DNA of 64,000 nucleotides from NCBI RefSeq assembly GCF_900240285.1, contig NZ_OESS01000002.1:248001-312000 (forward strand), given 5' to 3'. A program made the position numbers and the translations under genes. The notes under the pieces are model-generated. The model did not search any database. It saw only the letters and a list, made by a program, of their open reading frames with translations, and was not told the origin of the DNA. Shown here one piece after another: positions 16,751 to 24,698 of the stretch (positions within the stretch are counted from its first letter, which is position 1; each line of letters begins with the position of its first letter). The DNA is from Halobacillus sp. Marseille-P3879. GTDB lineage: Bacteria > Bacillota > Bacilli > Bacillales > Halobacillaceae.

Positions 16751-17647
16751 TTACACAAAACAAAATTGATCTTCAAACGTCTGAATCAGACGCTGGGAGG
16801 CTTTTGTTAAATAGCGATCTTTTTGCCAGATGACTGCAGATTCAGCTTTGACAGATGCCTTATCAAGTTGATAACTCTTTATATTCTTAAAGGCAAATGC
16901 TTTTAGAGTAGACTCTGGTACGATGGTGGCACCTACACCGCTCGCTACGAGAGATAAAAGCATCGTTGCATCAGGGCATTCACATGTAATATTTGGTTCG
17001 ATCCCGTGATCTCGGCATTCCTCAATAATCAATTCAAATTGGCCGCGGCCGCTGATGCGGTGCAGGAGCATTAAAGGCATATCGTGCAATTCTTCAAACT
17101 TAACGGTATTCCCTTTACTGCTTACTACATTCCATGATTCAGGAGCAACAAGCACATATGGTTCTGAAGGTAATTTTAAAATATTGAATTCCTCAGACTG
17201 CATCGGCATACGTACAATGGCCAATTCAATTTCACGGTTTTTAATACATTCTTCCAAAAAATATGTATCTCCTTCCCGAAGTTGATACCTCATGTTTGGA
17301 TGTTGAGTTTTAAATATATTCATCGCCGTACTTAAATACGAAAAACAGGACTTTGTGGATCCAATGTGCATTTTTCCACGCATTCCTTCACTTGTTTCAC
17401 GTACTTCCACCAGAGTTTCTTCAAATTCGGTCAGCAGACGGCCGCCTTTCTCATACAGTATTTCTCCAGCTTTTGTTAATTCCAGTTTTCTTCCTTGCCG
17501 GTCGAATAATTTTAAATTTAATTCTTCTTCCATCAGTTTGATTTGCTGACTGAGAGGGGGCTGAGCCATGTGTAAACGTTTAGCTGCTTTTGTAACTTGT
17601 TGTTCCTCAGCTACCATTCGAAAATAGCGCAATTGTTTTAAATCCAT
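16751..17647 (-). CDS. LysR-family regulator, probable hpa regulator
   Basis: A 298-residue LysR-type protein. The N-terminal winged helix is standard (MDLKQLRYFRMVAEEQQVTKAAKRLHMAQPPLSQQIKLMEEEL), followed by a substrate-binding domain of CatR/BenM-like layout (MHIGSTKSCFSYL; ELAIVRMP; GVGATIVPES). Divergent from hpaE with a 196-base shared control region and convergent with hpaF, so it most likely controls both hpa operons in response to an aromatic acid. Binding site AAAGGAG. Confidence 0.92.
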   Translation of the reverse strand: MDLKQLRYFRMVAEEQQVTKAAKRLHMAQPPLSQQIKLMEEELNLKLFDRQGRKLELTKAGEILYEKGGRLLTEFEETLVEVRETSEGMRGKMHIGSTKSCFSYLSTAMNIFKTQHPNMRYQLREGDTYFLEECIKNREIELAIVRMPMQSEEFNILKLPSEPYVLVAPESWNVVSSKGNTVKFEELHDMPLMLLHRISGRGQFELIIEECRDHGIEPNITCECPDATMLLSLVASGVGATIVPESTLKAFAFKNIKSYQLDKASVKAESAVIWQKDRYLTKASQRLIQTFEDQFCFV

Positions 17648-17843
17648 GATCTTTCTCCTTTCAAATTCCTTATATTTTATATATATGCAAAGTAAATAAT
17701 ATAGATATTTCTCATATATTTATTGTTGTGGTAACTTGAATATACAAAGTTTATTGAATATTTGCAAATTTCCGTTGGAGAGGTTTCCCTTTTTGAAAAA
17801 TAAAATGTAAGCGATTTCAAAAAATGGTAAGGAGGAGTGTAAA
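17648..17843. promoter_or_regulatory. Divergent lysR-hpaE control region
   Basis: AT-rich spacer with several possible LysR half-sites. It contains TATTTTATATATA (17673-17685, also upstream of hpaG1), and two copies of a TTGAATAT-type element about 20 bases apart near 17735-17770. TTGAAT and a weak TATTTG 17 bases later could be the hpaE promoter. Individual sites cannot be assigned by eye. Confidence 0.5.
17805..17820 (+). promoter_or_regulatory. cre site (CcpA operator) before hpaE
   Basis: ATGTAAGCGATTTCAA matches the B. subtilis cre consensus WTGNAARCGNWWWCAW at every position. It lies 24 bases before the hpaE start, downstream of the likely promoter, where CcpA acts as a roadblock repressor. 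It predicts carbon catabolite repression of hpaE-B-D-C. Confidence 0.75.
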
Positions 17844-19361
17844 TTGAGTGAAATGGAGACAGCTGCTGACATGAAGCAAAAAGCTTTGGCTAATGTATAC
17901 GATGTGCAGCTCTACATCGACGGCCAATTTGTAGATGCAGAATCCAATCAACAATTCGATAACATAAGCCCGTTTACGAATGAAAAAATAAATAGTGTGG
18001 CAGCAGGAAGCAAGGAAGATATTGATAAGGCAGCCAAAGCTGCTAAAACAGCTTTCAAAGGTGCATGGGGAAAGATGAAGCAAAGTGAACGAATTTACTA
18101 TATAAATAGAATTGCAGATTTGATCGATGAACATATAGAAGAACTAGCACCGCTCGAATCATATGATACCGGGCTGCCAATCAGTATTACAACGAAAATG
18201 GTAAGCCGTGCATCACAAAACTTTCGTTTTTACGCTGAGATGGTAGCGAGTCGGATGGTGGGGGAGGCCTATCAGGTAGATGATGAGTTTCTAAACTATA
18301 CCATTCACAAGCCCGTGGGAGTTGCAGGGTTAATCACGCCATGGAATGCACCCTTTATGCTGGAGACTTGGAAAATCGCACCAGCGCTTGCGACAGGTAA
18401 TACGGTCATATTAAAACCGGCAGAATGGTCGCCTCTTACTGCTAATAAACTAGCTGAGATTATTGATAAGGCTGGTCTTCCAAAAGGGGTATTTAATGTG
18501 GTTCATGGATATGGCGAAACAGCCGGTGCCTCACTCGTACAGCATGAAGAGGTTCAGCTTATCTCCTTTACCGGTGAAACGACAACAGGTTCAGAAATTA
18601 TGAAAAATGGAGCCGACGCCTTGAAGCGTTTTTCAATGGAACTTGGTGGGAAATCACCGATCATTATATTTGAGGACGCGGATATGGAGCGTGCGTTAGA
18701 TGCCTGTACCTGGGGGATTTTCTCCTTTAATGGTGAAAGGTGTACAGCGAATTCACGTCTTTATATCCATGAGGATGCAGCAGAAAAATTTATAGCTGCC
18801 TTGAAAGAACGTGTGGATAACATACAGGTGGGTGATCCGCTGGATAAATCTACTCAAGTCGGTCCGTTAATCCATATCGATCATTATAAGACAGTAAAAA
18901 GTTACCTGAATCTTGCTGTGAAAGAAGGCTGCGAAGTTTACCAGGGCAGCATTCCTGAACAGTTTATGCGCGGCAACTACATTCCACCGACGATCTTACT
19001 GAATGCCGATCATTCCATGCAGGTTGTTCAAGAGGAAATCTTTGGCCCTGTTTTAGCTGTTATGACATTTCGCGATGAAGAAGAAGTGATTGAACTAGCG
19101 AATGATACACGCTACGGGTTAGCTGGTTATGTTTGGACAAAAGACATTCAAAGAGGTCATCGTGTGTCGCAGGCAATTGATTCAGGGATGCTTTGGATTA
19201 ACTCACAAAATGTTCGTGACTTAAGAACTCCATTTGGGGGGGCTAGGCACAGTGGTATCGGAAGAGAAGGCGGATATTACGCATTTGATTTTTATACAGA
19301 GATGCAAGTCATCCACGTTGCACTTGGTGATCACCGAATTCCGCAGTTTGGAAAAAAATAA
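17844..19361 (+). CDS. hpaE: 5-carboxymethyl-2-hydroxymuconate semialdehyde dehydrogenase
   Basis: A 505-residue NAD-dependent aldehyde dehydrogenase. It has the cofactor segment TPWNAPFMLETWKIAPAL, the catalytic Glu in MELGGKSP, and the catalytic Cys in NGERCTANSRL; GERC in this place is typical of HpaE rather than betaine aldehyde dehydrogenases (GQVC). It oxidises the semialdehyde made by HpaD. TTG 17844 is eight bases after AAGGAGGA. First gene of hpaE-B-D-C-aldolase. Confidence 0.92.
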   Translation: MSEMETAADMKQKALANVYDVQLYIDGQFVDAESNQQFDNISPFTNEKINSVAAGSKEDIDKAAKAAKTAFKGAWGKMKQSERIYYINRIADLIDEHIEELAPLESYDTGLPISITTKMVSRASQNFRFYAEMVASRMVGEAYQVDDEFLNYTIHKPVGVAGLITPWNAPFMLETWKIAPALATGNTVILKPAEWSPLTANKLAEIIDKAGLPKGVFNVVHGYGETAGASLVQHEEVQLISFTGETTTGSEIMKNGADALKRFSMELGGKSPIIIFEDADMERALDACTWGIFSFNGERCTANSRLYIHEDAAEKFIAALKERVDNIQVGDPLDKSTQVGPLIHIDHYKTVKSYLNLAVKEGCEVYQGSIPEQFMRGNYIPPTILLNADHSMQVVQEEIFGPVLAVMTFRDEEEVIELANDTRYGLAGYVWTKDIQRGHRVSQAIDSGMLWINSQNVRDLRTPFGGARHSGIGREGGYYAFDFYTEMQVIHVALGDHRIPQFGKK

Positions 19362-19375
19362 AGGAGGGTTTCAAA

Positions 19376-20845
19376 ATGCCTGCAAAAACAGGGGCTCAAT
19401 ATATTGATCGATTAAAGCAAGCGAAAAATAACGTTTATATTGGAGGAAAGAAAGTAGAAGATCCAACAACTCACCCTGCTTTTAGAAATGTTATTCAGTC
19501 GATGGCAAAGCTTTATGATACACAATATAAAAAGCCTGACAAAATGCTTTATTCCTCACCTCAAACCGGGGATCCAGTCGGGATGACCTTTTACCGTCCG
19601 GAAACCATTGAGGATTTAATCAAAAGAAGAGAGGCTATTCAAGAATGGGCCCGCCTTTCCGGAGGGATGATGGGAAGGTCTCCTGATTATTTGAATGCGG
19701 AAGTAATGGCCATGGGGGTGGCGAATGATCTGTTTGCAGAAGACGATCAAATGTTTGCTGAAAATGCGAAAAACTACTATGACTATGCTCGCGAAAATGA
19801 TATTAGTTTAACGCATACGCTTATTCATCCACAAGTCAACAGGGAGAAAGCTCAGCACGAGCAGAAAGATGCAAATGCAGCCTTACATTTAGTGAAGAAG
19901 AAAAGTGATGGAATTATTGTAGATGGAGCACGGTTGCTTGCAACGCAGGGCGGTATCACAGATGAAATTCTTGTATTTCCTTCTACAGTAAAGATGGCCG
20001 GGGAGCTTGACGATCCTTATTCACTGGCTTTTGTGGTGCCAAACAATACACCTGGGTTGAAATTTTTGAGTCGTGAATCATTTGATTATGGCAGGGAGGA
20101 ATGGGATCATCCGCTGGGCAGCCGCTTTGAAGAGGGGGATGCAATCGTATATTTTGATCACGTATTTGTTCCCTGGGATAAAGTTTTTGTGTGCGGCAAT
20201 TCGTCGATTTGCAACCGGACTTTCCTTGAAACAAATGCAGTAGTGCATATGTCTCACCAGGTAGTAGCTAAAAATATTATTAAAACTGAGTTTGTACTTG
20301 GCATTATTTTAAGTGTAATGGATGCAATCGGTATTGATAAATTTCAGCACGTAATGGATAAAGGTACGGAAGTGATGCTGATTCTTGAAAATATGAAATC
20401 CCATCTCTTCAAGGCGGAGTACAATGCAAAGCTCGATAAATGGGGAACAATGACACCGGATTTTGAAGCATTAAACGCAGCACGCAACTGGTACCCGAGA
20501 GTGTACCCGCGAATAACAGAGATTTTAAGAATTCTTGGGGCCTCTGGTTTAATGGGGATCCCATCTGAAGCAGATTTTCATCATAAGGAAGTTGGTCCGT
20601 TACTGGATCGCGCCCTACAGTCAAAGAATCTACAAGGCTATGACCGCGTGAAACTATTTCGATTAGCCTGGGACGTAACAATGAGCGCATTCGGAAGCAG
20701 ACAGACGCATTATGAGTATTATTTCTTTGGCGACCCAGTCAAAATGGGGATGACTTATTTTGAACAGTTTGATAAGGAATCACTTAAAAGTTATGTGCAG
20801 GACTTTTTAAATAATGTTCAGTCATCAAAACCAACAAAAGTGTGA
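19376..20845 (+). CDS. hpaB: 4-hydroxyphenylacetate 3-monooxygenase, oxygenase component
   Basis: A 489-residue FADH2-dependent hydroxylase of the HpaB/TcmB group. Recognisable stretches: GAQYIDRLKQAKNNVYIGGKKV-like opening, LSGGMMGRSPDYLNA, LTHTLIHPQVNR and VFVPWDKVFV. It hydroxylates 4-hydroxyphenylacetate to 3,4-dihydroxyphenylacetate using reduced flavin from HpaC two genes later. AAGGAGGG precedes the ATG. Its TGA overlaps the start region of hpaD. Confidence 0.95.
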   Translation: MPAKTGAQYIDRLKQAKNNVYIGGKKVEDPTTHPAFRNVIQSMAKLYDTQYKKPDKMLYSSPQTGDPVGMTFYRPETIEDLIKRREAIQEWARLSGGMMGRSPDYLNAEVMAMGVANDLFAEDDQMFAENAKNYYDYARENDISLTHTLIHPQVNREKAQHEQKDANAALHLVKKKSDGIIVDGARLLATQGGITDEILVFPSTVKMAGELDDPYSLAFVVPNNTPGLKFLSRESFDYGREEWDHPLGSRFEEGDAIVYFDHVFVPWDKVFVCGNSSICNRTFLETNAVVHMSHQVVAKNIIKTEFVLGIILSVMDAIGIDKFQHVMDKGTEVMLILENMKSHLFKAEYNAKLDKWGTMTPDFEALNAARNWYPRVYPRITEILRILGASGLMGIPSEADFHHKEVGPLLDRALQSKNLQGYDRVKLFRLAWDVTMSAFGSRQTHYEYYFFGDPVKMGMTYFEQFDKESLKSYVQDFLNNVQSSKPTKV

Positions 20846-20856
20846 GGGGTGGGACC

Positions 20857-21831
20857 ATGAGCTTTGATATTATCCGTGCCGGCCGTGCAGTACTACATGT
20901 AACAGATTTAGAAAAATCCCGGCAATTTTACGATGCGCTCGGTTTCATAGAAACCGAATCGGATGAGAATCAAATTTTTCTTAGAGGTTTGGAAGAGCAC
21001 AATCATCATAGTCTGTTATTGAAAAAAAAGGGTGAACCAGCACTTGAAGTAATCAGTTACAAAGTTCGTTCCGATTCAGACTTAGATATGATCGCTGCAA
21101 AGCTTGAAGGTGAAGGATCCGCCGTTAAATGGCTGGATGAGCAGAAAGCTCTTGGACGCACATTACGCTATCAGGATATTTCAGGACTTCCAATTGAATT
21201 CTATGCTCACATGGAGCCCGTTGAACGTAAGCTTCAACAATATCAATTGTATAAAGGGGCTAAGGTGCAGCGCATAGATCACTTTAATTGTATGGTAACC
21301 GACGTAGAATCCGCGCAGCATTATTATATGAAAGAACTTGGATTTGGCTGCTCTGAATATACGGCGGTAGAAGAAGAAAAAGTATGGGCTGCCTGGCTTC
21401 ATCGGAAGCCAAGTGTACATGACGTCGCTTTTATGAACGGGGAAGGTCCGCGCCTTCACCATGTGGGTTTCTGGCTGAAGGATCCTATGAGTATAATCGA
21501 TGGCTGTGACGTCCTTGCTTCGCTCGGTTATGGACCAAACATTGAAAGAGGCCCTGGCCGGCATGGATTGTCGAATGCTTTCTTCCTTTACCTGCGCGAC
21601 CCTGATGGACACCGGGTTGAGCTCTATAACGGTGATTACTTAACGAGCGATCCTGATTTTAAACCCATTCGCTGGGATTTAAATGATCCAATGCGTCAAA
21701 CATTCTGGGGGCATGCAGCGCCTGATTGCTGGTTTGAAGAAGCAACTGAAGTTTTAAATGTGCATAGCAGTGAGAAAGTGACTATACGCACAGCGAAGCT
21801 TAAGAAAAGCAAACCCACCTTTGTGATCTAA
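20857..21831 (+). CDS. hpaD: 3,4-dihydroxyphenylacetate 2,3-dioxygenase
   Basis: A 324-residue type I extradiol dioxygenase of the vicinal-oxygen-chelate fold, closest in form to the Fe/Mn homoprotocatechuate dioxygenases of Brevibacterium and Arthrobacter. Likely metal ligands: H142 (RIDHFN), H201 or H202 (LHHVGFW), E255 (GHRVELYNGD); second-sphere H188 and Y245 are also present. It cleaves the ring meta to give the semialdehyde for HpaE. ATG 20857 follows GAGGGGTGGG; the GTG at 20842 overlaps the hpaB stop but lacks a binding site. Confidence 0.94.
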   Translation: MSFDIIRAGRAVLHVTDLEKSRQFYDALGFIETESDENQIFLRGLEEHNHHSLLLKKKGEPALEVISYKVRSDSDLDMIAAKLEGEGSAVKWLDEQKALGRTLRYQDISGLPIEFYAHMEPVERKLQQYQLYKGAKVQRIDHFNCMVTDVESAQHYYMKELGFGCSEYTAVEEEKVWAAWLHRKPSVHDVAFMNGEGPRLHHVGFWLKDPMSIIDGCDVLASLGYGPNIERGPGRHGLSNAFFLYLRDPDGHRVELYNGDYLTSDPDFKPIRWDLNDPMRQTFWGHAAPDCWFEEATEVLNVHSSEKVTIRTAKLKKSKPTFVI

Positions 21832-21853
21832 AAAAGTGAAAGAGGTGTTCCAT

Positions 21854-22312
21854 ATGGATGATCGGATGTTTCGTACAGCTATGGGGAAGTTTACGACAGG
21901 GGTTACGGTTATTGCTTCTGAGCACAATGGGGAGGTGCACGGAATGACTGCGAATGCCTTTATGTCGGTATCTCTTGATCCTAAGCTTATCCTCATATCT
22001 GTCGGTGAAAATGCAAAAATGAATGAAATCCTCCAGGAAGCCCAAAAATTTACCGTGAATATTTTAACGGAAAACCAGCAAGAACTGTCGATGATCTTTG
22101 CAGGTCAGATTAAAGATCGTAAAGTTATTTTTAATACATTTGAAGGAATGCCGGTTTTAGAAGACGCTCTCGTCAGCCTTGCATGCAGAGTATACGATTC
22201 ATATGCAGCAGGGGACCATATCTTATATATCGGTGAGGTGATCAATCTAAGCGTGCAGGATGGTGAACCACTCACCTTCTATGAAGGAAAATATAATCAG
22301 GTCACCTCTTAA
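21854..22312 (+). CDS. hpaC: Flavin reductase, HpaC type
   Basis: A 152-residue flavin reductase-like protein (MFRTAMGKFTTGVTVIAS opening, HGMTANAFMSVSLDP flavin-binding segment, DHILYIGEV). It should supply reduced flavin to HpaB. The ATG at 21854 follows AGAGGTG by six bases; the upstream GTG 21836 precedes that site. Translationally close to hpaD (22-base gap). Confidence 0.92.
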   Translation: MDDRMFRTAMGKFTTGVTVIASEHNGEVHGMTANAFMSVSLDPKLILISVGENAKMNEILQEAQKFTVNILTENQQELSMIFAGQIKDRKVIFNTFEGMPVLEDALVSLACRVYDSYAAGDHILYIGEVINLSVQDGEPLTFYEGKYNQVTS

Positions 22313-22374
22313 CAGGGGGATTTTCAGGTATTGGGAGTATTAAGCCTATAACGCTGGTAAGGAGGAAATGGATA

Positions 22375-23295
22375 ATGAAGAGGGACTATAGTGAAATAAA
22401 ATCTAGACTAAGAGGATCGATTACCCCTGTAGTTACTCCGTTTAAAGCTGATGGTTCAATTGATTTTGAAACTATGACTAAGTTGATAGAATTTCAGCTT
22501 AGGAATGGGACTCATGGGATTTCTGTCACCGGAACATCCGGAGAGCCGAGCTCTTTAACTTTAGAAGAGAGAGAGCAAGTGATGGAAAACTCGTATAAAA
22601 CAATTAACAGGCGCGTTCCATTTGTGCCAGGAACTGGATCCACAAATCATGCAGAAACCATGAGATTAACAAAAAAAGCAGAGCAAATAGGTGCGGATGC
22701 TGCAATGGTTATCGTACCATACTATAACAAACCAAATCAGCATGCGCTTTACAAGCATTTTAAAACAGTTGCAGATTCGGTGGAAATACCTATCATCATT
22801 TACAATATCCCCGGACGCACTGCTCAGAATTTACACGTCGATACACTTGCAAGGCTCAGTAAGGACTGTTCAAATATTATTGGTGTGAAAGAATCAAATA
22901 AAGACTTCGAGCATGTAAATCGAGTGCTTCAGCGCTGCGGACGCGATTTCCTTTTATTCTCGGGAATTGAACTTCTCTGTTACCCCATGCTTGCGATTGG
23001 GGGAGCGGGGTCTGTCAGTGCCACGGCGAATGTATTACCGGGAAAAGTAGCAGAAATGCATGATGCCTGGTTTAATGGGGAGGGGCAGAGAGCTCAGCAA
23101 ATTCATTATGAATTAATGGAATTAAATGACGTATTGTTTAAAGATACGAACCCCGCTCCAGTAAAAGCCGCATTAGGAATGATGGGCATGATAGACCCTC
23201 ATCTTCGTCTGCCGATGGATCTTCCATCCAAAGAATTACAGCAGGAAATTCGTACCACGCTAAACAAATATAATATTACTCTTCCATACGCTTAA
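22375..23295 (+). CDS. DapA-family aldolase in the hpaI position
   Basis: A 306-residue class I (Schiff-base) aldolase of the dihydrodipicolinate synthase family. The Schiff-base Lys is in GVKESNKD, the conserved Tyr in IIIYNIPGR, and the GTTGE motif reads GTSGE. It lies in the hpa operon, which has no class II HpaI gene. A DapA subfamily proposed to act as 2,4-dihydroxyhept-2-ene-1,7-dioate aldolase (an HpaI substitute) is known from Oceanobacillus and Thermus, and this fits. Binding site AAGGAGG. A true lysine-pathway DapA is the alternative. Confidence 0.85.
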   Translation: MKRDYSEIKSRLRGSITPVVTPFKADGSIDFETMTKLIEFQLRNGTHGISVTGTSGEPSSLTLEEREQVMENSYKTINRRVPFVPGTGSTNHAETMRLTKKAEQIGADAAMVIVPYYNKPNQHALYKHFKTVADSVEIPIIIYNIPGRTAQNLHVDTLARLSKDCSNIIGVKESNKDFEHVNRVLQRCGRDFLLFSGIELLCYPMLAIGGAGSVSATANVLPGKVAEMHDAWFNGEGQRAQQIHYELMELNDVLFKDTNPAPVKAALGMMGMIDPHLRLPMDLPSKELQQEIRTTLNKYNITLPYA

Positions 23296-23296
23296 G

Positions 23297-23347
23297 AAAA
23301 ATGAAGCTTAGATTCGAAGCTGATTCAGCCGTCTAAGCTTCATTTTT
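23297..23347 (+). terminator. Strong rho-independent terminator ending the hpa operon
   Basis: A 16-base perfect stem: 23297-23312 pairs with 23332-23347, ending in TTTTT. The A-run before the stem makes it work in both directions. Confidence 0.93.
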
Positions 23348-23384
23348 GTTATACTGAACAAAAATGGTGGAGAGGAATGATTTC

Positions 23385-24176
23385 ATGGACCTACATCTAC
23401 AAGGAAAATCGGTGATTGTGACAGCTGCGAGCAAAGGACTGGGAAAAGCAGTGGCGCTGGAGTTCGCGAAGGAAGGAGCTTGTGTGCTAATCTCGAGCCG
23501 GAGTGAAGCGGAGCTTAAAAAAACAAAACAAGATATTGTGGCTCAATCAGGGAACAATCAAGTTGATTATACTGTATGTGATATGACTAAACCTGAACAA
23601 ATAGAAAGCTTAATAAAGAGAGCGGCGGATTGGAATGGTGCTGTAGATGTGCTGATTAATAATGCGGGGGGTCCTCCTGCTGGTACATTTGAAGACTTTT
23701 CCGATGAGGATTGGCAGCAGGCGTTTGAGTTGAATCTGCTTAGTTTTACTCGGACGATTAGAGAAGTGCTGCCTTCCATGAAAAAGCAGAAAAGCGGTCA
23801 TATCATTAATATTGCTTCATCTTCCATTAAGCAGACCCTGGATAACTTGATTCTTTCGAATACATTTCGGGCTGGCATTGTTGGGTTGGCTAAAAGCTTA
23901 TCCCAGGAATTAGCCCCTCATAATATCTTAATTAACACGGTTGGTCCGGGGAGAATTGCAACAGATCGAGTGGAGAGCCTTGATCAAAAGAAAGCGGATG
24001 AACTTGGTATTACTATAGAAGAAGTTAAAGACAAAGCTGCCCAGGCAATACCGATGCAGCGGTATGGTGAGCCGGAAGAATTTGCCCGGGCTGTAGTATT
24101 CCTGGCTTCAGGAGGCAACACTTATGTAACAGGACAAGCGGTCGTCGTTGACGGCGGGTTGGTTAAAGCCCTTTAA
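23385..24176 (+). CDS. SDR-family protein lacking the catalytic Tyr/Lys
   Basis: A 263-residue Rossmann-fold short-chain dehydrogenase. The cofactor motif reads TAASKGLG (first Gly replaced by Ala), NNAGG is present near 92-96, and the C-terminal part is typical (VVFLASGGNTYVTGQAVVVDGG). The usual Y-x-x-x-K is replaced: at 158-162 the residues are S-N-T-F-R. It may still bind NAD(P) but standard SDR catalysis is doubtful. ATG 23385 follows GGAGAGG. It is separated from hpa by a strong terminator, so it is a single-gene unit. Confidence 0.88.
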   Translation: MDLHLQGKSVIVTAASKGLGKAVALEFAKEGACVLISSRSEAELKKTKQDIVAQSGNNQVDYTVCDMTKPEQIESLIKRAADWNGAVDVLINNAGGPPAGTFEDFSDEDWQQAFELNLLSFTRTIREVLPSMKKQKSGHIINIASSSIKQTLDNLILSNTFRAGIVGLAKSLSQELAPHNILINTVGPGRIATDRVESLDQKKADELGITIEEVKDKAAQAIPMQRYGEPEEFARAVVFLASGGNTYVTGQAVVVDGGLVKAL

Positions 24177-24185
24177 AACATGCAA

Positions 24186-24226
24186 AACGGCATCCCTTCC
24201 ATTAATGGATGGGATGCCGTTATTTT
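24186..24226. terminator. Bidirectional terminator
   Basis: AACGGCATCCC (24186-24196) pairs perfectly with GGGATGCCGTT (24211-24221), followed by ATTTTAA. It closes the SDR gene and the convergent small gene at 24225. Confidence 0.88.
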
Positions 24227-24419
24227 AATGGTTTTTCTTTCCTTCGCTGATAAGACCGATCGCTTTCTTTAAATAAAAGAAACTGAGATACCCGAATCCA
24301 AGGATAAGCAATATACTTAATGCAATCCAAAAGTAGCTTAACAGGTCAGGTAAAAACAGAGTAACCAAAGTAAATATAACTGCACCGATCATAAAAAACG
24401 TGACTAAACGTATCGCCAT
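24225..24419 (-). CDS. Small two-helix membrane protein, 64 aa
   Basis: Two hydrophobic helices (residues about 4-24 and 28-50) and a Lys-rich cytoplasmic tail (EGKKNH). AGGAGG lies before the ATG. No family recognised. Single gene, convergent with the SDR gene. Confidence 0.72.
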   Translation of the reverse strand: MAIRLVTFFMIGAVIFTLVTLFLPDLLSYFWIALSILLILGFGYLSFFYLKKAIGLISEGKKNH

Positions 24420-24698
24420 CTTTATAAACCTCCTGATGCTCTTAGTATAAAATAAGAAAGAATCCGTTTACAACCTTAATTTCCTCTAAACACTTTGTTA
24501 TTTACGTATCGTTAAAATTGTATGAATGTGAGTTTATGTATTGTCTTTTGAGAAAGAAATATAGTATATTATTGACTCATATAGTGAAATCTTGAATGCC
24601 GAGAATTCTCTACTAACAAAATAAAAATCGACCCATATATGATATGTAGTTGACTCTTAGCGTCAGTGATGGTCTGTATAGATTGTGAGGGTTTAACG

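Noticed and set aside
16642-16833. 63-codon open frame between hpaF and lysR
   Set aside because: No ribosome binding site, composition unlike protein, and it overlaps the 3' end of lysR on the other strand.
17844-19361. Second betaine aldehyde dehydrogenase
   Set aside because: Catalytic segment is GERC and the gene lies inside the hpa operon, so HpaE fits much better than GbsA.
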